Assembly: GCA_029747015.1 (NCBI GenBank)
Contig: JAKOGI010000004.1
Coordinates: 1,932,501 to 1,996,500, forward strand
Direction: 5' to 3'
Source: Carnegiea gigantea
Taxonomy: Eukaryota; Streptophyta; Magnoliopsida; Caryophyllales; Cactaceae
Length of the DNA stretch: 64,000 bases
Shown piece after piece: positions 46,244-56,899 of this stretch (its first letter is position 1; the number at the start of each line of letters is the position of its first letter). A model generated the notes under the pieces. The model saw only the letters and a program-made list of their open reading frames with translations. It was not told where the DNA came from and made no database searches. Position numbers and translations under genes: made by a program.

Positions 46244-49200
46244 GCATATTTTTCAATAGGGGAGTACTTCAACTCAGCGCCGACCAACGTACGACTTAAG
46301 TAGTACAGAGCAACTTCTTTCCCTTCCTCGTTTTCCTGTACGCATAATGCTCCTAGGGATTTTTCCTGAGCTACAATGTATAGTCGAAGAGGCTTGTCAG
46401 GAATGGGTGCCCCCAATACCGGAGGATGGGACAAATATTCCTTTATTTTCTTGAAAGCTGCTCGGCATGAGTTGTCCCATTCAAACGGTGCTCCCTTTTT
46501 CATGAGGTGGCTGAAGGGGTGACAACGTCCTGCAAGATTTGAGATGAATCTTCGGATGTATGCCAAGCGACCTTGAAGTCCGCGAAGCTCTCTAAGATTC
46601 TTCGGCTCTGGCATCTCTTGAATTGCCTTGATCTTCGATTGGTCGATCTCGATTCCTCGATGGTGAACGATGAAGCCTAAGAATTTTCCGGATGAGACAC
46701 CGAACGCGCACTTGAGCGGGTTCATCTTCAATTGACATCTCCGTAATCGTTCAAAGATCAAACGAAGATCTTGTATGTGGTCCTCCCTCTTTTTGGACTT
46801 GACTACCAAATCATCGACGTAGCATTCAGCTTTTTTGTGAAGCATATCGTCAAAAATCGTTTGCATTGCCCTTTGGTAGGTTGCTCCTGCATTCTTAAGT
46901 CCGAAGGGCATTACCTTATAACAAAAAATGCCCTTAGGTGTGCGGAAAGTTGTGACCTCTTGATCCTCTGGAGCCATCAGAATCTGATTGTATCCTGCAG
47001 TACAATCCATGAATGACAACGCTTCATGCCCTGTAGTTGAGTCGATCATGAGTTCTGTGATAGGTAGCGGGAAATCATCTTTTGGACAAGCGTCGTTGAG
47101 ATCCCGGAAGTCCACACAAATACGAAGTTGTCCATTCTTCTTTCTGACAGGCACGATGTTTGCGATCCATGTTGGATATTTGACCTCGCGAATGAATCCC
47201 GCCTCTATGAGTTTGTTGACCTCCTTTTCAATTTCCGGTACCAACTCTGGGCGAAAACGTCGTTGAGGTTGTTTCTTAGGCGAAATACCCCTTTTGATAG
47301 ATAATCGATGAACTGCAACCTTCGGATCCAACCCGGGCATTTCTTTATAGCTCCAGGCAAATACGTCCTTGTACTCTGTCAGGAGTTCCAAGTACTGCTT
47401 TTCTTCTTCTAGTGTAAGTGATGAGCTTACGTAGATAGGGCAAGGCTCTTCATTGGTTCCAAGATTCAGCTCTTTCAGATCATCAACTGTAGCCTGGCCC
47501 CCATCTTCGAAAGTCTTAGGAGTCTCTGTCAACTCTATCTCGGAGTCTGAATCATCACATTCGTGGATCGTGATATAATTGGAAGAAATAGCTTCTTCTT
47601 TCTCCGCTTCCTTGTTAGAGCTAGAGTTTTTTCGTTGACCTGTGAAAACCACAGTACGCCTCTTTACTCTTAATGAACCATCTGTCTCAACATCCAGACT
47701 AGAGAAACGTTTCATACGAGAAGGGATTGAGCTTTGAACTTCATTTATCACTCCCAAGCGGCTAAATGCAGAGCTTTTCTCATGCTGAAGTTGTGAGTTT
47801 GAGGACTTTTCTCCAGCTCCTATTCTGGCAAAAACCGAAGGCTTTGGCCGGGGATCATCTTTTATTCTGTTGAAAACAGAGCATCTATGATCTTTTCCTT
47901 TCCCTATACGGGCGAATACTGACGGACGTTTTTTAGAAGTAGATGATTGTAGCCTATCAAACACGGAGGGCTTTGGGTTGGGTGAAGCATTTTCATCTTC
48001 ACTCACGTCTACTTCTTCAGCTGAGATGTGTTGAATCACCAACTTTTTGTCCTTTCGTCGCCCAGAGATTTTGACTGGCTGCGGTGGTGTGAAACCCAGT
48101 CCAACTTTAGAGACGGCTATTGAACCTCCCTGTTCTTGAATCTTCCTCTGAGTTTCGGTAAGGCCATGAGGCTTGGCTTCGATTACCTTTCCTAAAGCAG
48201 TGGGATTTTGAAAGTCGTAACCAGCTCTCTCCATAAGCTTGTACGCATTAGGATCAAATCCTTCCCTAGTCCGTGCGCTTGGCAAGTCATCGCCTTCTTT
48301 AGAAGAAACGACAAACCCGGAAAGAGGGGGCCTACTCACCTTAGCCTGCCACATTTTAAGCGTTGGAACTGTCGCACTTCCTTTCAAGGTGATTATGCTA
48401 GCTCCATTGTCCTTTTTGGTAACTTCGGTCTCGACGCTTCTGCTTGTACACTCGCTAAAGGGCGATTCGCCCTCCTTACGGCGAGACCTAGGTATGTACC
48501 TTAAGACTGGTGGCACTGATCCTGTTGAAACAGCAGCCTGTTTAGCGACTTGCTCAACACAAGAGGTGGTGCTACCTTGCTTGCTTGCTTCTTTCTCGAG
48601 TTGCTGCTTAGGAGCATCAACTTTTGCTGCTTGAGGGATCTTCTTTGCGACACCTTTGCCTGTGGAAGAAATGGTTGACGGCATGGTTTCTTTAGGCGCA
48701 GCACCTTCTTCAAAGAACCTTGCGTCTGCGAAATGGGACTCAGCCTTAGTGAATGGTTTGACATCTCCATTTATTTTCTTCTCTCCATCACGGTAGTACT
48801 TAAGGCATTGATGTAGAGTGGAAGCCACTACCCCATGCTCGTGGAGCCATGGTCGTCCGAGTAACAACCTGTAGGAAGTCCTAGCGTCGATTACATGGAA
48901 GATGGAGGACGTCGTCAAATCTCCCATTATCAGTTCAACGCGAATCATGCCGATTGCACGTTGGCCCTCAAGGTTAAAGCCTTGAATCATCGTTCGGCTC
49001 TTAGACAGTTCTTCCACTGTGATGCCTAAGTCGTTCATTGTAGACTTCGGCATGATGTTGACGGCTGACCCTCCATCCACAAGAATGCGTCTGACTTTCT
49101 GCTCCCTAATGTAACCAGTCACAAACAAAGGATGATTATGGGGCTTGGATCCCAACAACAAATCGTCGTCAGTGAAAGTGACTGCGGTGTTGCAATAGGC

Positions 49201-51687
49201 ACACTGAACAGGGCCTTCTGTTGATGCTCCGACATCCTTGATTTTATCAGCATAAAGTTCTGGGTGTTGTAAGGCAGCAACAACATGTTGGCGCATCTCG
49301 TCAGGCAAACAAAAGATTTGCCCCCAGCCCATGCGAGCTGGCAAAGCCTCCAAGACAGTTAAAGTCTTATCAGCTACTCTAGGAGACCCCTCTTGTCCGT
49401 CACTTCCTTCGTCTTCCTCTTCTTCGAGCTCAGAACATGAAGTCATGTTGACTGTAACTTTCTCAAAGAAGTCTGTTGGGAAAAACTCTTCGAGTGTGAC
49501 AGGGACAAGCGGCTCCTGCTCAAGGAGGTCGGTAGGAAAAATTTCGTACCTTTTGACGTTCTTGGTCTTCTTCTCTCCTTTTGAATGATGAGGGCTTTTC
49601 TTTCTTCCTTGTCTCTTCCTGCGGCGGAGAAGCGGTGATTGCACTTGGCTTTGCTTCCTTGGCCTCCGGCGAGTGACAAGAGTCCATCCCTCTTCATCAA
49701 CATCAGTTTTATCAGAGACATCCATAATAGGCTCAGTCTCTGGCGCGAGCCCTTTGGAACCAATTGGAATCACCACAGGCTCCAGACTTCCAAATTGAAT
49801 TGTAATTAATTTCACTCCAAGGGAGGAAATCAATTCAGTATTTAGTTTACCACGAGGTGGAGTATGCTTTGGCCTCCAGGGCGATGAGGAATACTCCAAC
49901 TGAGTGGAGATATGATTTGTCTCCACAGTGTCGTCCAAATCTAATATTATCTTCCCATCCCTGGCAAGTTGCATAATACGCTCCTTGAGCGTAACGCATT
50001 TCTCGAGAGGGTGACTGACCACCCTGTGATACCGACAATATTTTGGGTCGGTAACCCTTCCAGCTTCTTCGGGCCGTTTCGGTTCTGGAAGTTGAATAAC
50101 CCCATTTTCAAGGAGATCATCCAGCATTCCTAACAAGTCTGAGTCAGGGAATGGATATTTCTTCTCCTGCAGTTCCTTTAATGTAGGACGCTTCTTTCCA
50201 GAATCCTTGGAGAATCCACCCTTCTTATTTTCATACTTGGGCTTCCCGGAGATTCGAACCGGCTCCCCAGTTGAAGCAGCCATGGATTCTTTGTTTGAGG
50301 ACTTTGTGGACTTAGGATTTTTCTTGAATTCACCCTTGTCCTTTCTAGCGTCAGATGAGGAAGAAGACTTGCCACGGCGACTTGCGATCGTTATCTCCAT
50401 ATCATGAGCTTTTGTTGCCAATTCCTGGAAGGTCCTTGGCTTACTCATCTGCAGGACGTATAGTAAATCCCACTCCATACCTTGAGCACACATTTCAACG
50501 GCTGAAGCTTCTGATAGACGATCCTTACACTCAAGACTTAGGGATCTCCAGCGATTAATGTAATCAAGAACCGGTTCGTCCTTCCATTGTCTAGTGCTTG
50601 TTAACTCTGTCATGCTAACAACACGTTGAGTGCTGTAGAACCGATTCAGGAACTCCTGCTCCATTTGTTCCCAGCTGTTAATAGACTCTGGCTCCAAGTC
50701 TGTGTACCAGTCGAATGCAATCCCTTTTAGAGTACGAACAAACTGTTTCACCAGTCGGTCCCCCTCTGTGCCAGCATTACTGCACGTCTCAATGAAGTGG
50801 ACAATATGCTGTTTGGGGTTGCCCTTGCCGTCGAACTGGTTGAACTTGGGAGGCTGATAGCCATGCGGCATGCGAAGAGCATCAATCCTCTTCGTATAAG
50901 GCTTTGTATATAAGTGGGTCTTGTGAGATCCTCCTCCCAACTGAGCCTTGACCGCATTTGCTATTAAGCTTTGAATCTGCTCAACAGACATCGAGCCTAA
51001 AGAACGGTCTTTTCTTGCCTTGCGCTCATCATCCGATTCTTCACTGTGGCTGGACTCTTTATCAGAGTCTTCAGCGCCTGAGCCTTTGTTGGAAGCTTCA
51101 GAGGACTTCTTTTCCAGTTTCTTCATCAGCTCAGCAATCTGATCGTTCTGGCGTTTGATTTGAGCATCCTTTTCTGCACTCTCTTTAGAGAGCCTATCCA
51201 AGGTAGCCTTCATGCTTGCCAGTTGTTCTTCGAAGTTAGTAGCCCCTGTCACCATAACTGGCATGATGACAGTGTCAGATGATTCAGCTTCAGCATGCGA
51301 GGAAGGTGATCCCTTTGATGATGCTAAAGAGAAATCGCCGCTTGAGTAACCATCATCTTCAAAATTGAAGGGTTGAAAAGCAGGGTTTGTGTGGGTTTGG
51401 AGTTCATCCATCCCACGTGGAATTGTTTGTGGCATGATGAAGCCAGTAACAGATTTTTGCTTCAGAGCATTCGAAACGATTTGATTGACTCCATCAGATA
51501 CCTTGGAGCCGAGGTTTTGAATCTTGTGTGACTGTGATATTGCAGCCACAAATGATTGTTCTCCAGTAGCTTTTGTCATACTTCTCGTCATGACACCACC
51601 AGATGCAGCACTAGCAGTTGTTGATCCTTGCGATGCGGATCGAACAGTCTTCCTTGAAGATTGAGTGATAGCGTTCTTAGGGGCCAT
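46213..51687 (-). CDS. Ty3 Tat element gag-protease-reverse transcriptase polyprotein
   Basis: One uninterrupted 1,824-codon frame from the ATG at 51687. Gag: a low-complexity N-terminus with a coiled coil (about residues 150-195), the retrotransposon gag domain (FVRTLKGIAFDWYTDLEP, FLNRFYSTQR, about 300-400), and a YCRYHRVVSHPLEKC zinc-binding stretch at about 550. Protease: RRILVDGGSAVNIMPKS at about residue 870. Then a long linker with repeated PSVFARIG/PSVFDRL motifs (about 1250-1330). RT (about 1480-1700): LRICVDFRDLNDACPKDDFP, FMDCTAGYNQI, catalytic YVDDLVVKSK at about 1620. RNase H begins at about 1740. The frame then shifts near 46245, ending CHSSLPSRN. It provides the capsid, processing and cDNA-synthesis functions of the element. 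Confidence 0.9.
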   Translation of the reverse strand: MAPKNAITQSSRKTVRSASQGSTTASAASGGVMTRSMTKATGEQSFVAAISQSHKIQNLGSKVSDGVNQIVSNALKQKSVTGFIMPQTIPRGMDELQTHTNPAFQPFNFEDDGYSSGDFSLASSKGSPSSHAEAESSDTVIMPVMVTGATNFEEQLASMKATLDRLSKESAEKDAQIKRQNDQIAELMKKLEKKSSEASNKGSGAEDSDKESSHSEESDDERKARKDRSLGSMSVEQIQSLIANAVKAQLGGGSHKTHLYTKPYTKRIDALRMPHGYQPPKFNQFDGKGNPKQHIVHFIETCSNAGTEGDRLVKQFVRTLKGIAFDWYTDLEPESINSWEQMEQEFLNRFYSTQRVVSMTELTSTRQWKDEPVLDYINRWRSLSLECKDRLSEASAVEMCAQGMEWDLLYVLQMSKPRTFQELATKAHDMEITIASRRGKSSSSSDARKDKGEFKKNPKSTKSSNKESMAASTGEPVRISGKPKYENKKGGFSKDSGKKRPTLKELQEKKYPFPDSDLLGMLDDLLENGVIQLPEPKRPEEAGRVTDPKYCRYHRVVSHPLEKCVTLKERIMQLARDGKIILDLDDTVETNHISTQLEYSSSPWRPKHTPPRGKLNTELISSLGVKLITIQFGSLEPVVIPIGSKGLAPETEPIMDVSDKTDVDEEGWTLVTRRRPRKQSQVQSPLLRRRKRQGRKKSPHHSKGEKKTKNVKRYEIFPTDLLEQEPLVPVTLEEFFPTDFFEKVTVNMTSCSELEEEEDEGSDGQEGSPRVADKTLTVLEALPARMGWGQIFCLPDEMRQHVVAALQHPELYADKIKDVGASTEGPVQCAYCNTAVTFTDDDLLLGSKPHNHPLFVTGYIREQKVRRILVDGGSAVNIMPKSTMNDLGITVEELSKSRTMIQGFNLEGQRAIGMIRVELIMGDLTTSSIFHVIDARTSYRLLLGRPWLHEHGVVASTLHQCLKYYRDGEKKINGDVKPFTKAESHFADARFFEEGAAPKETMPSTISSTGKGVAKKIPQAAKVDAPKQQLEKEASKQGSTTSCVEQVAKQAAVSTGSVPPVLRYIPRSRRKEGESPFSECTSRSVETEVTKKDNGASIITLKGSATVPTLKMWQAKVSRPPLSGFVVSSKEGDDLPSARTREGFDPNAYKLMERAGYDFQNPTALGKVIEAKPHGLTETQRKIQEQGGSIAVSKVGLGFTPPQPVKISGRRKDKKLVIQHISAEEVDVSEDENASPNPKPSVFDRLQSSTSKKRPSVFARIGKGKDHRCSVFNRIKDDPRPKPSVFARIGAGEKSSNSQLQHEKSSAFSRLGVINEVQSSIPSRMKRFSSLDVETDGSLRVKRRTVVFTGQRKNSSSNKEAEKEEAISSNYITIHECDDSDSEIELTETPKTFEDGGQATVDDLKELNLGTNEEPCPIYVSSSLTLEEEKQYLELLTEYKDVFAWSYKEMPGLDPKVAVHRLSIKRGISPKKQPQRRFRPELVPEIEKEVNKLIEAGFIREVKYPTWIANIVPVRKKNGQLRICVDFRDLNDACPKDDFPLPITELMIDSTTGHEALSFMDCTAGYNQILMAPEDQEVTTFRTPKGIFCYKVMPFGLKNAGATYQRAMQTIFDDMLHKKAECYVDDLVVKSKKREDHIQDLRLIFERLRRCQLKMNPLKCAFGVSSGKFLGFIVHHRGIEIDQSKIKAIQEMPEPKNLRELRGLQGRLAYIRRFISNLAGRCHPFSHLMKKGAPFEWDNSCRAAFKKIKEYLSHPPVLGAPIPDKPLRLYIVAQEKSLGALCVQENEEGKEVALYYLSRTLVGAELKYSPIEKYACHSSLPSRN

Positions 51688-51767
51688 GTTATCTTCGAAG
51701 AAGTGCAGAGTTGGTATTTTGGAGAAAGAGATGAGAGGCAGAGATGTCCCACCGAGCGTGCCAAATT
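51688..51767 (-). other. 5' leader and primer-binding site of the Ty3 Tat element
   Basis: On the minus strand the 5' LTR is followed by AATT and then TGGCACGCTCGGTGGGA (51747-51763), a Ty3-type primer site; I cannot say which tRNA it pairs with. The leader to the gag ATG is only about 60 bases. Confidence 0.75.
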
Positions 51768-52390
51768 TGTAAACGCAAATTTCGAGGCTAAAATAAATTA
51801 GACAAGAAATTCTGCAACAAATTGAATTTTTGTATTGATTTTGTATATGGGTACAATCTCTGAATTTGATACAATAAAATTGATCCTCTGATTCGATCTC
51901 CTAATGACTTGAGTACTCCGAGGGCTTGATGCTTGATCTCGGTTGATGCAAATCAGCTGAAGAACTCTGAAGATGTTTCTTGGTTCTGATCTACCAGTGA
52001 CTGGTTGTGATTCCTGAAGCTCTGCAAGTCTTGATCCTTCTCGCTTGGTAGCTGGATGCTCCTTGCTGTCCGAGCTCTGAATTCTGCAAATGCTGAGTGC
52101 CCCCCAAATGAAGGGAGAAGGCCTCTATTTATAGGCTCTGCCGGTTAGGGTTGGAGCCGGGTTTTGGGCCTAGGCCCAGTAATAATTTTCTTATTTTTTA
52201 AATAAAGAAAATAATTACTAATTCCTGCATCATCGATGACGCGTGTCGACTTTTGATTGGCTGCACCTAATTTTGACCGAGCGGGCCAACCAAAGTCAAC
52301 GTAACACGTGGCACTTTATGGTTGGTCCATTTTTTACACGTGGCATCATTTAATTCGTTATTTTTTTTTTTTTTTTTTTGGCCTTCTACA
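51768..52390 (-). repeat. 5' LTR of the Ty3 Tat element
   Basis: 623-bp copy almost identical to the 3' LTR; the differences seen are one extra T in a T-run, one G/T substitution (GCGTGGCGAC against GCGTGTCGAC) and length change in the T-run near its end. Confidence 0.95.
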
Positions 52391-52395
52391 ATTAC

Positions 52396-52923
52396 ATAGT
52401 GCCTAGGCAATATAAGGATAATTTGGTGTAGCAAACTAGCCAACAATTACATCGTTTTTTCCTCCTTTTTCACTCAGTAGGGCTTGTTCATAAACCAATT
52501 ATTACCATAAAGATGATGGAAAATTGGCGGGCATATCCAAAGGGAGATCACCTATGTTGCCCATATTCTCCATTTCCACCCTAATATATACGTATCAAGC
52601 ACATGATACTAAAACATCATGTTTAGTATAAGCATTCCTTTAAAATGGCAACTAAGGTCAGACACCTTGACATGTACACATACAAGTTACATGCTTGGGT
52701 CCAAACTCCAAAATACATATTCGCCAACTTACTGATAAGGAGAAATGGTGCTAAAAACCCTCATGTTAAATAAAATCACAAATTTAATTTCGAATGACGG
52801 CAAATGGACTAAAACTAGGCAAAACCCAGTTCGTCAACCACAAGAACAAAACAAACCCAACTTCCTGAATAGATAAAAATCGCTGAAATTTAAGGAATTG
52901 GGGGGGGGGGGGGTGATAGTTAC
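52396..52923 (-). other. intron 1 of the DRIP-like pseudogene, right part
   Basis: Continues the intron from the other side of the Ty3 insertion. Words such as AAAACCCTCAT, CAGTTCGTCAACCACAAGAAC resemble intron 1 of the other two copies. A G14-type run lies at about 52901-52914. Confidence 0.65.
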
Positions 52924-53024
52924 AGGAATGAAGACAGGGCCTCTTTGAGGAGCTTCTTACAGAGAGGGCATGTCATGTATGGCGCTATAGTCTCTCTCTT
53001 CAACTTCACCCCTGCACTCACCAT
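52924..53024 (-). pseudogene. DRIP-like pseudogene, exon 1
   Basis: Starts with an ATG at 53024 and reads AGVKLKRETIAPYMTCPLCKK, clearly homologous to exon 1 of the other copies, but is 101 bp against 115 bp: a 14-bp deletion after KEA removes the TISLCLH part and shifts the frame, ending in a stop at the former donor (GTAACT). With the broken exon 2 at 33739-33840 this makes the copy non-functional. Confidence 0.88.
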
Positions 53025-53044
53025 GTTTTCTCTCTCCTAGTCTT

Positions 53045-54263
53045 AGGATATGTTTGGGAGGCAAGTAAGTTAGAGACGTAAGAGTAAATAAGATTAAGAA
53101 GGAGTAACAATAAATAACCCTTGTTTGGAAGAATATGAGAGTAAATAAGAATAAGTGAAAGAATTAATACATATGTTCTCACTAAATAAATTAAAATATA
53201 CTATATTAAGATTTGTGGGGTAAATATGTAAACACTCCTTCCTTACCCCTCCTTACTCCTCCTCACACTCCATTTTGGAGTGCAAGCAAGTGGAGGGTTG
53301 AGGGTAGTAAGGGATATTGAGAGTTACTCTTCCTAACTTCTCCTTACCCTCCTTTTCTTACTCCCAAACATGGATAATGGGGAGTATTCACTCTCCTTCC
53401 CTTTACTCCTTCCTACTCCTCATCCAAATGGTCTATTTGGATGGGGAGTAGAGGGGAGTAGGTGAAGGTAAGGAAGAGTAAATACTCTTCTTAATCCATA
53501 TTTGGGAGTAAGAATGGGAGAGTAATTAGGAGTTACTCTTACCCCTCTTTACCCTCCTCAACTCCCCATTTCCTTACTCTCCAAAATGGGGTGTAACGAG
53601 GGTAAGGAAGAGTAAGATATAACACAATTACATATTTATCTTCATAAATTTAAACGTAATATATTCTAATCAATTTAATGATGGCATATATGTCAATTCT
53701 TTCATTTACTCTTATTTACTCTCCTATTCTTTCCAACAAAGATAAGTTCTTATTCTAATTAAACTCTCAAATAAGAGTAAGCAACTTACTCTTATTTACT
53801 CTCTATTACTTTTACTCCTCCTTACTCTTGTTTACTCTACCGTTTGGGATGAGAGTAAGTTAGAAAAGTAAGAGTAAATAAAAGTAATGACGAGTAAGAA
53901 TAAGGGAGAGTAAATAAGAGAAAGTTATTTACCCTTGTTTGAGAGTTGAAGGAGAGTAAGGACTAACCCTTGTTTGGAAGAATGGAAGAGCAAATAAGAG
54001 TAAGTGAAGAAATTGACACATATGCCCTCATTAAATAGATTAAAATATATTAGATTTAGATTTGTGGTCTCCTTCCTTACCCCTCCTTACTCCTCCTAAC
54101 ACTCCATTTTGGAGTGTGGAAAATGGAGGGTTGAGGGAGTAAGAGGAAGTAAAAGTTACTCTCTCTAATTTCTCCTTCCCCTCCTTTTCTTACTCCCAAA
54201 CATGGGTAAAAGGGTAAGGGGAGTGCTCACTCTCCTTTACTCCCCTTTACTCCTCTAACTTGT
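53045..54263. repeat. GAGTAA/TTACTC-rich MITE-like cluster
   Basis: A 1.2-kb stretch built of direct and inverted copies of GAGTAA/TTACTC units. GTTTGGGA...AGTAAGTTAGA...GTAAGAGTAAATAA occurs at 53050 and again at 53842, suggesting two tandem or nested copies of one element. Segments such as CTCCATTTTGGAGTG (53266, 54100) are near palindromes. Located just upstream of the DRIP pseudogene start. No coding capacity. Confidence 0.6.
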
Positions 54264-55560
54264 AATCTATTTATGAAGAAAGAGCTGTGAGATGAAGCAG
54301 GATAGAAATAGTATTTGTGAATTTGTAAGTTGTAATTTGTAAGGCCTTATTGTCTTCAATATATTCTTTCATAATAAGTTAGATAAGTTCAGTTGATAAT
54401 AAGCCAAACAATTAAGTTTGAAATGTTGTTAAAAATAAGGTTATCAAATAAGTTTAAAATACAATTAGAACAAGTTTAGCAAATAAAGTTCAACTAATTA
54501 ATATTTAGCTTACTTGAGTTTTTTTTTTTTTTTAAAGAATATGATAAGTAATAAATTAATCCTGTATTAACAACCCCCGGCATTTTCTTTCTTTTTTTTT
54601 TTTTTTGTGCACCAACATGCTCAATGGAACGCAGGCTATGCAGCTATATTTCTTTTCAGATTTTTTTTGAAGGCCCAATAACTGATATGGCCAGTTAGCT
54701 AGGTTTCGTAGAGAGGGTTAAAAGGTACATAGGGGAGCTGGGCCCAATCCCTTGATGAGTCAGGTCCTTTTATGGCTCTGGTGTATGGGCTGACATTGGA
54801 TATACAGCTGAGAGCATTCTCAATCATAGTTCTATTTTTTAAAATTCAAGTTTGTCATATTATCTAATTTTTTGGGATTTGTATTTTGTCACTTTTTTAA
54901 CCTATGAGACTCCAATTTGAATCACCTAATAAAAATATTTATCGTATACCCACCTCATAATACATTTAATCATATAAAAATTTTATATTAACAAACAAAA
55001 GGAAAAGGTTATTTCAGTCATCAACTCATAAGTTACAAACATTAAAAATCAAATATTTTCAATGACTTCTAATAGAAATCCACAACTTTAAATCATATAA
55101 GACAATAATGAAATCAAAATTTCCAACAATACCAACTTGCAATGATCAATAACTTTCCGCATTTATTCGGGAACCATAAAAGATGTAAGAAAATCTTAAT
55201 TATTTCATCATTAAAAAACCATGGTATGAAAATCATTAAAAAAATATAACTTCGATAACTAACTTCAATATCATTAAGTAATAATAAGTAAGAAACAATT
55301 TAAAATTAAAAAATAAATGCATAAATGGGCCAATTACCACGTGGTGAACAAAGCCTACATCATATTCATACGAATACAAACTCTTATAAGCCACGTCAGC
55401 ACCGCATATTAAAAATTGTCTATGTGATAAATACATGCTGAAAAAATATATATACATGACAAGTGAGAATACACACTCTTAGATTTATGATATGTATGAT
55501 TGCACGGTGACCCATTCTCAAAGCAAATGCAATAGTGAGGATTTAGTGAATGAAACCCAC
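54264..55560. other. AT-rich intergenic DNA
   Basis: T-runs at about 54520 and 54593; otherwise AT-rich with no recognisable gene, RNA or element borders. Confidence 0.55.
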
Positions 55561-55563
55561 AAA

Positions 55564-55593
55564 ACCCTCCCCCTCCCCCTCCCCCTCCCCGCC
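55564..55593 (-). repeat. G-quadruplex-capable tract
   Basis: Plus strand has CCCTCCCCCTCCCCCTCCCC; on the minus strand this is five runs of 3-5 G separated by single A, a strong G4 pattern, isolated in AT-rich DNA. Confidence 0.7.
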
Positions 55594-55920
55594 TGAAGAC
55601 GGAAGATCCCCATAAATGACTGAGCAAATTCAGGGTTAACAACTTAACATCGACAACCGGCTCTTGCATTCAACGTTTTAAATGCACATTTAATAGCCGC
55701 CAATGTATTGCATAGCAATGTTTGTAAGATAAGCACAACCTATTGGTTTGTTTTTTGTCGAATAATCAAAAAGTGGTCGGACAAGAGGTGGTCCACAGGA
55801 TGCGACTCCTTGGCTAGTTCTCACTTCCTCTTTCATTGTTATTTCCTCCCCTTATGCGCTTTTCACTCATTGTGAATTTTCATTGTTTTAAAAATTTTTT
55901 TTTGGGTATTTCTTGAGTTT

Positions 55921-56337
55921 GTGGCCCTGTTTCGTAAACAGCTGTTAGTTGTTAGCTGTTAGCTATTTGTGTTAGCTGTTAGCTGTTTATATTAGCTGTT
56001 TGAATTAGCTGTTTTTAAAAAAAGTATTTGGTAAAAATTAGTTGCTTCTAAAAAATATGTTGGTAAAATTTCATTTATGCCCTTATTTATGAATTAGTTT
56101 TTAATGAGATGTGTGTAATTTTTCCAAACTTATTGACAATTATGTCATTTCTATAAAAAGCTCTTCTCAAAAGGCTAATGAGAATAGCTTTTTCAAAAAG
56201 AGCTTTTTGGAGCCAAACAGCTATTGCAAACAGCTCTTTACCAAACACCCTTTAACTGTTTGACTTGGTCAAAACAGTCAAAATTCTCCCAAACAGCTAT
56301 TTTTTCCCAAAAAGCTGTTGTTACCAAACACCCCCTG
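55921..56337. mobile_element. MITE-like element with AGCTGTT repeats
   Basis: Left end GGCCCTGTTTCGTAAACAGC and right end (reverse complement) AGGGGGTGTTTGGTAACAAC are imperfect inverted repeats. Inside the left end, TGTTAGCTG-type units are repeated about eight times (55940-56015). No reliable target duplication found. Confidence 0.5.
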
Positions 56338-56879
56338 TGTCTATTTTTAAAAATTTTTGGATTTCGGCTGTTGCTTTTCACTTGTACTCTTAAAATATCA
56401 TTAGATATTGAATGAAAATTTCTTTTGATAATTGAAGAAAGAAGATTTTGTTGTTCTAGTTCCAATAAATAATTCGAAAAAAATGGCATATGCAATTTTT
56501 TAAAAAAAATTAAGAAGTAGTCCTTTTTTTAAAAAAAAAAATCCAAACCATCACATCAGAAAAGAATTTAGTGCGACAAAAATCAAATTCAACACTAAAA
56601 GTATTTTGTAGAAAAATAATATCTAAATATATACTATAGAAATAAATTGTCTAATAGTGAAAAATCAAAATGATATCATATGTGGGATCAATTTATATTG
56701 GGGAGAAGCTTTGTAGAGATTTTACTACATATTTGCATCATAGAAATGGGTTGAATAGAATTGGTATTCTAATGATGTCGCAAGTTTAAATCCCCGACTT
56801 TCAACACGCAAATTGCATTTGCTCTTAAAAGCCACCTCATATGACGTGTTATAACTATATCATTTGAACTCATTTTTAT
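56338..56879. other. AT-rich intergenic DNA
   Basis: Nothing recognised apart from short A- and T-runs. Confidence 0.5.
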
Positions 56880-56899
56880 ATACACTAGTGTTATACTTG

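Larger units (their letters stand above)
38543..52390 (-). mobile_element. Ty3 Tat-lineage LTR retrotransposon with an antisense PMD gene
   Basis: A 13.8-kb element with target duplication ATTAC (38538-38542, 52391-52395). LTRs of 618 and 623 bp differ by very few positions, so insertion was recent. Minus-strand order from the right: 5' LTR, primer site, gag, protease, RT, RNase H, a second archaeal-type RNase H, integrase, then a long 3' region before the 3' LTR. The second RNase H and the large size are marks of the Tat group (Retand/Ogre relatives). The 3' region carries a plus-strand, intron-containing gene. Pol is broken by two frame breaks. Confidence 0.95.

Noticed and set aside
49331..49763. 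Frames on both strands within gag-pol of the Tat element
   Set aside because: Shadows of the long 1,824-codon frame.
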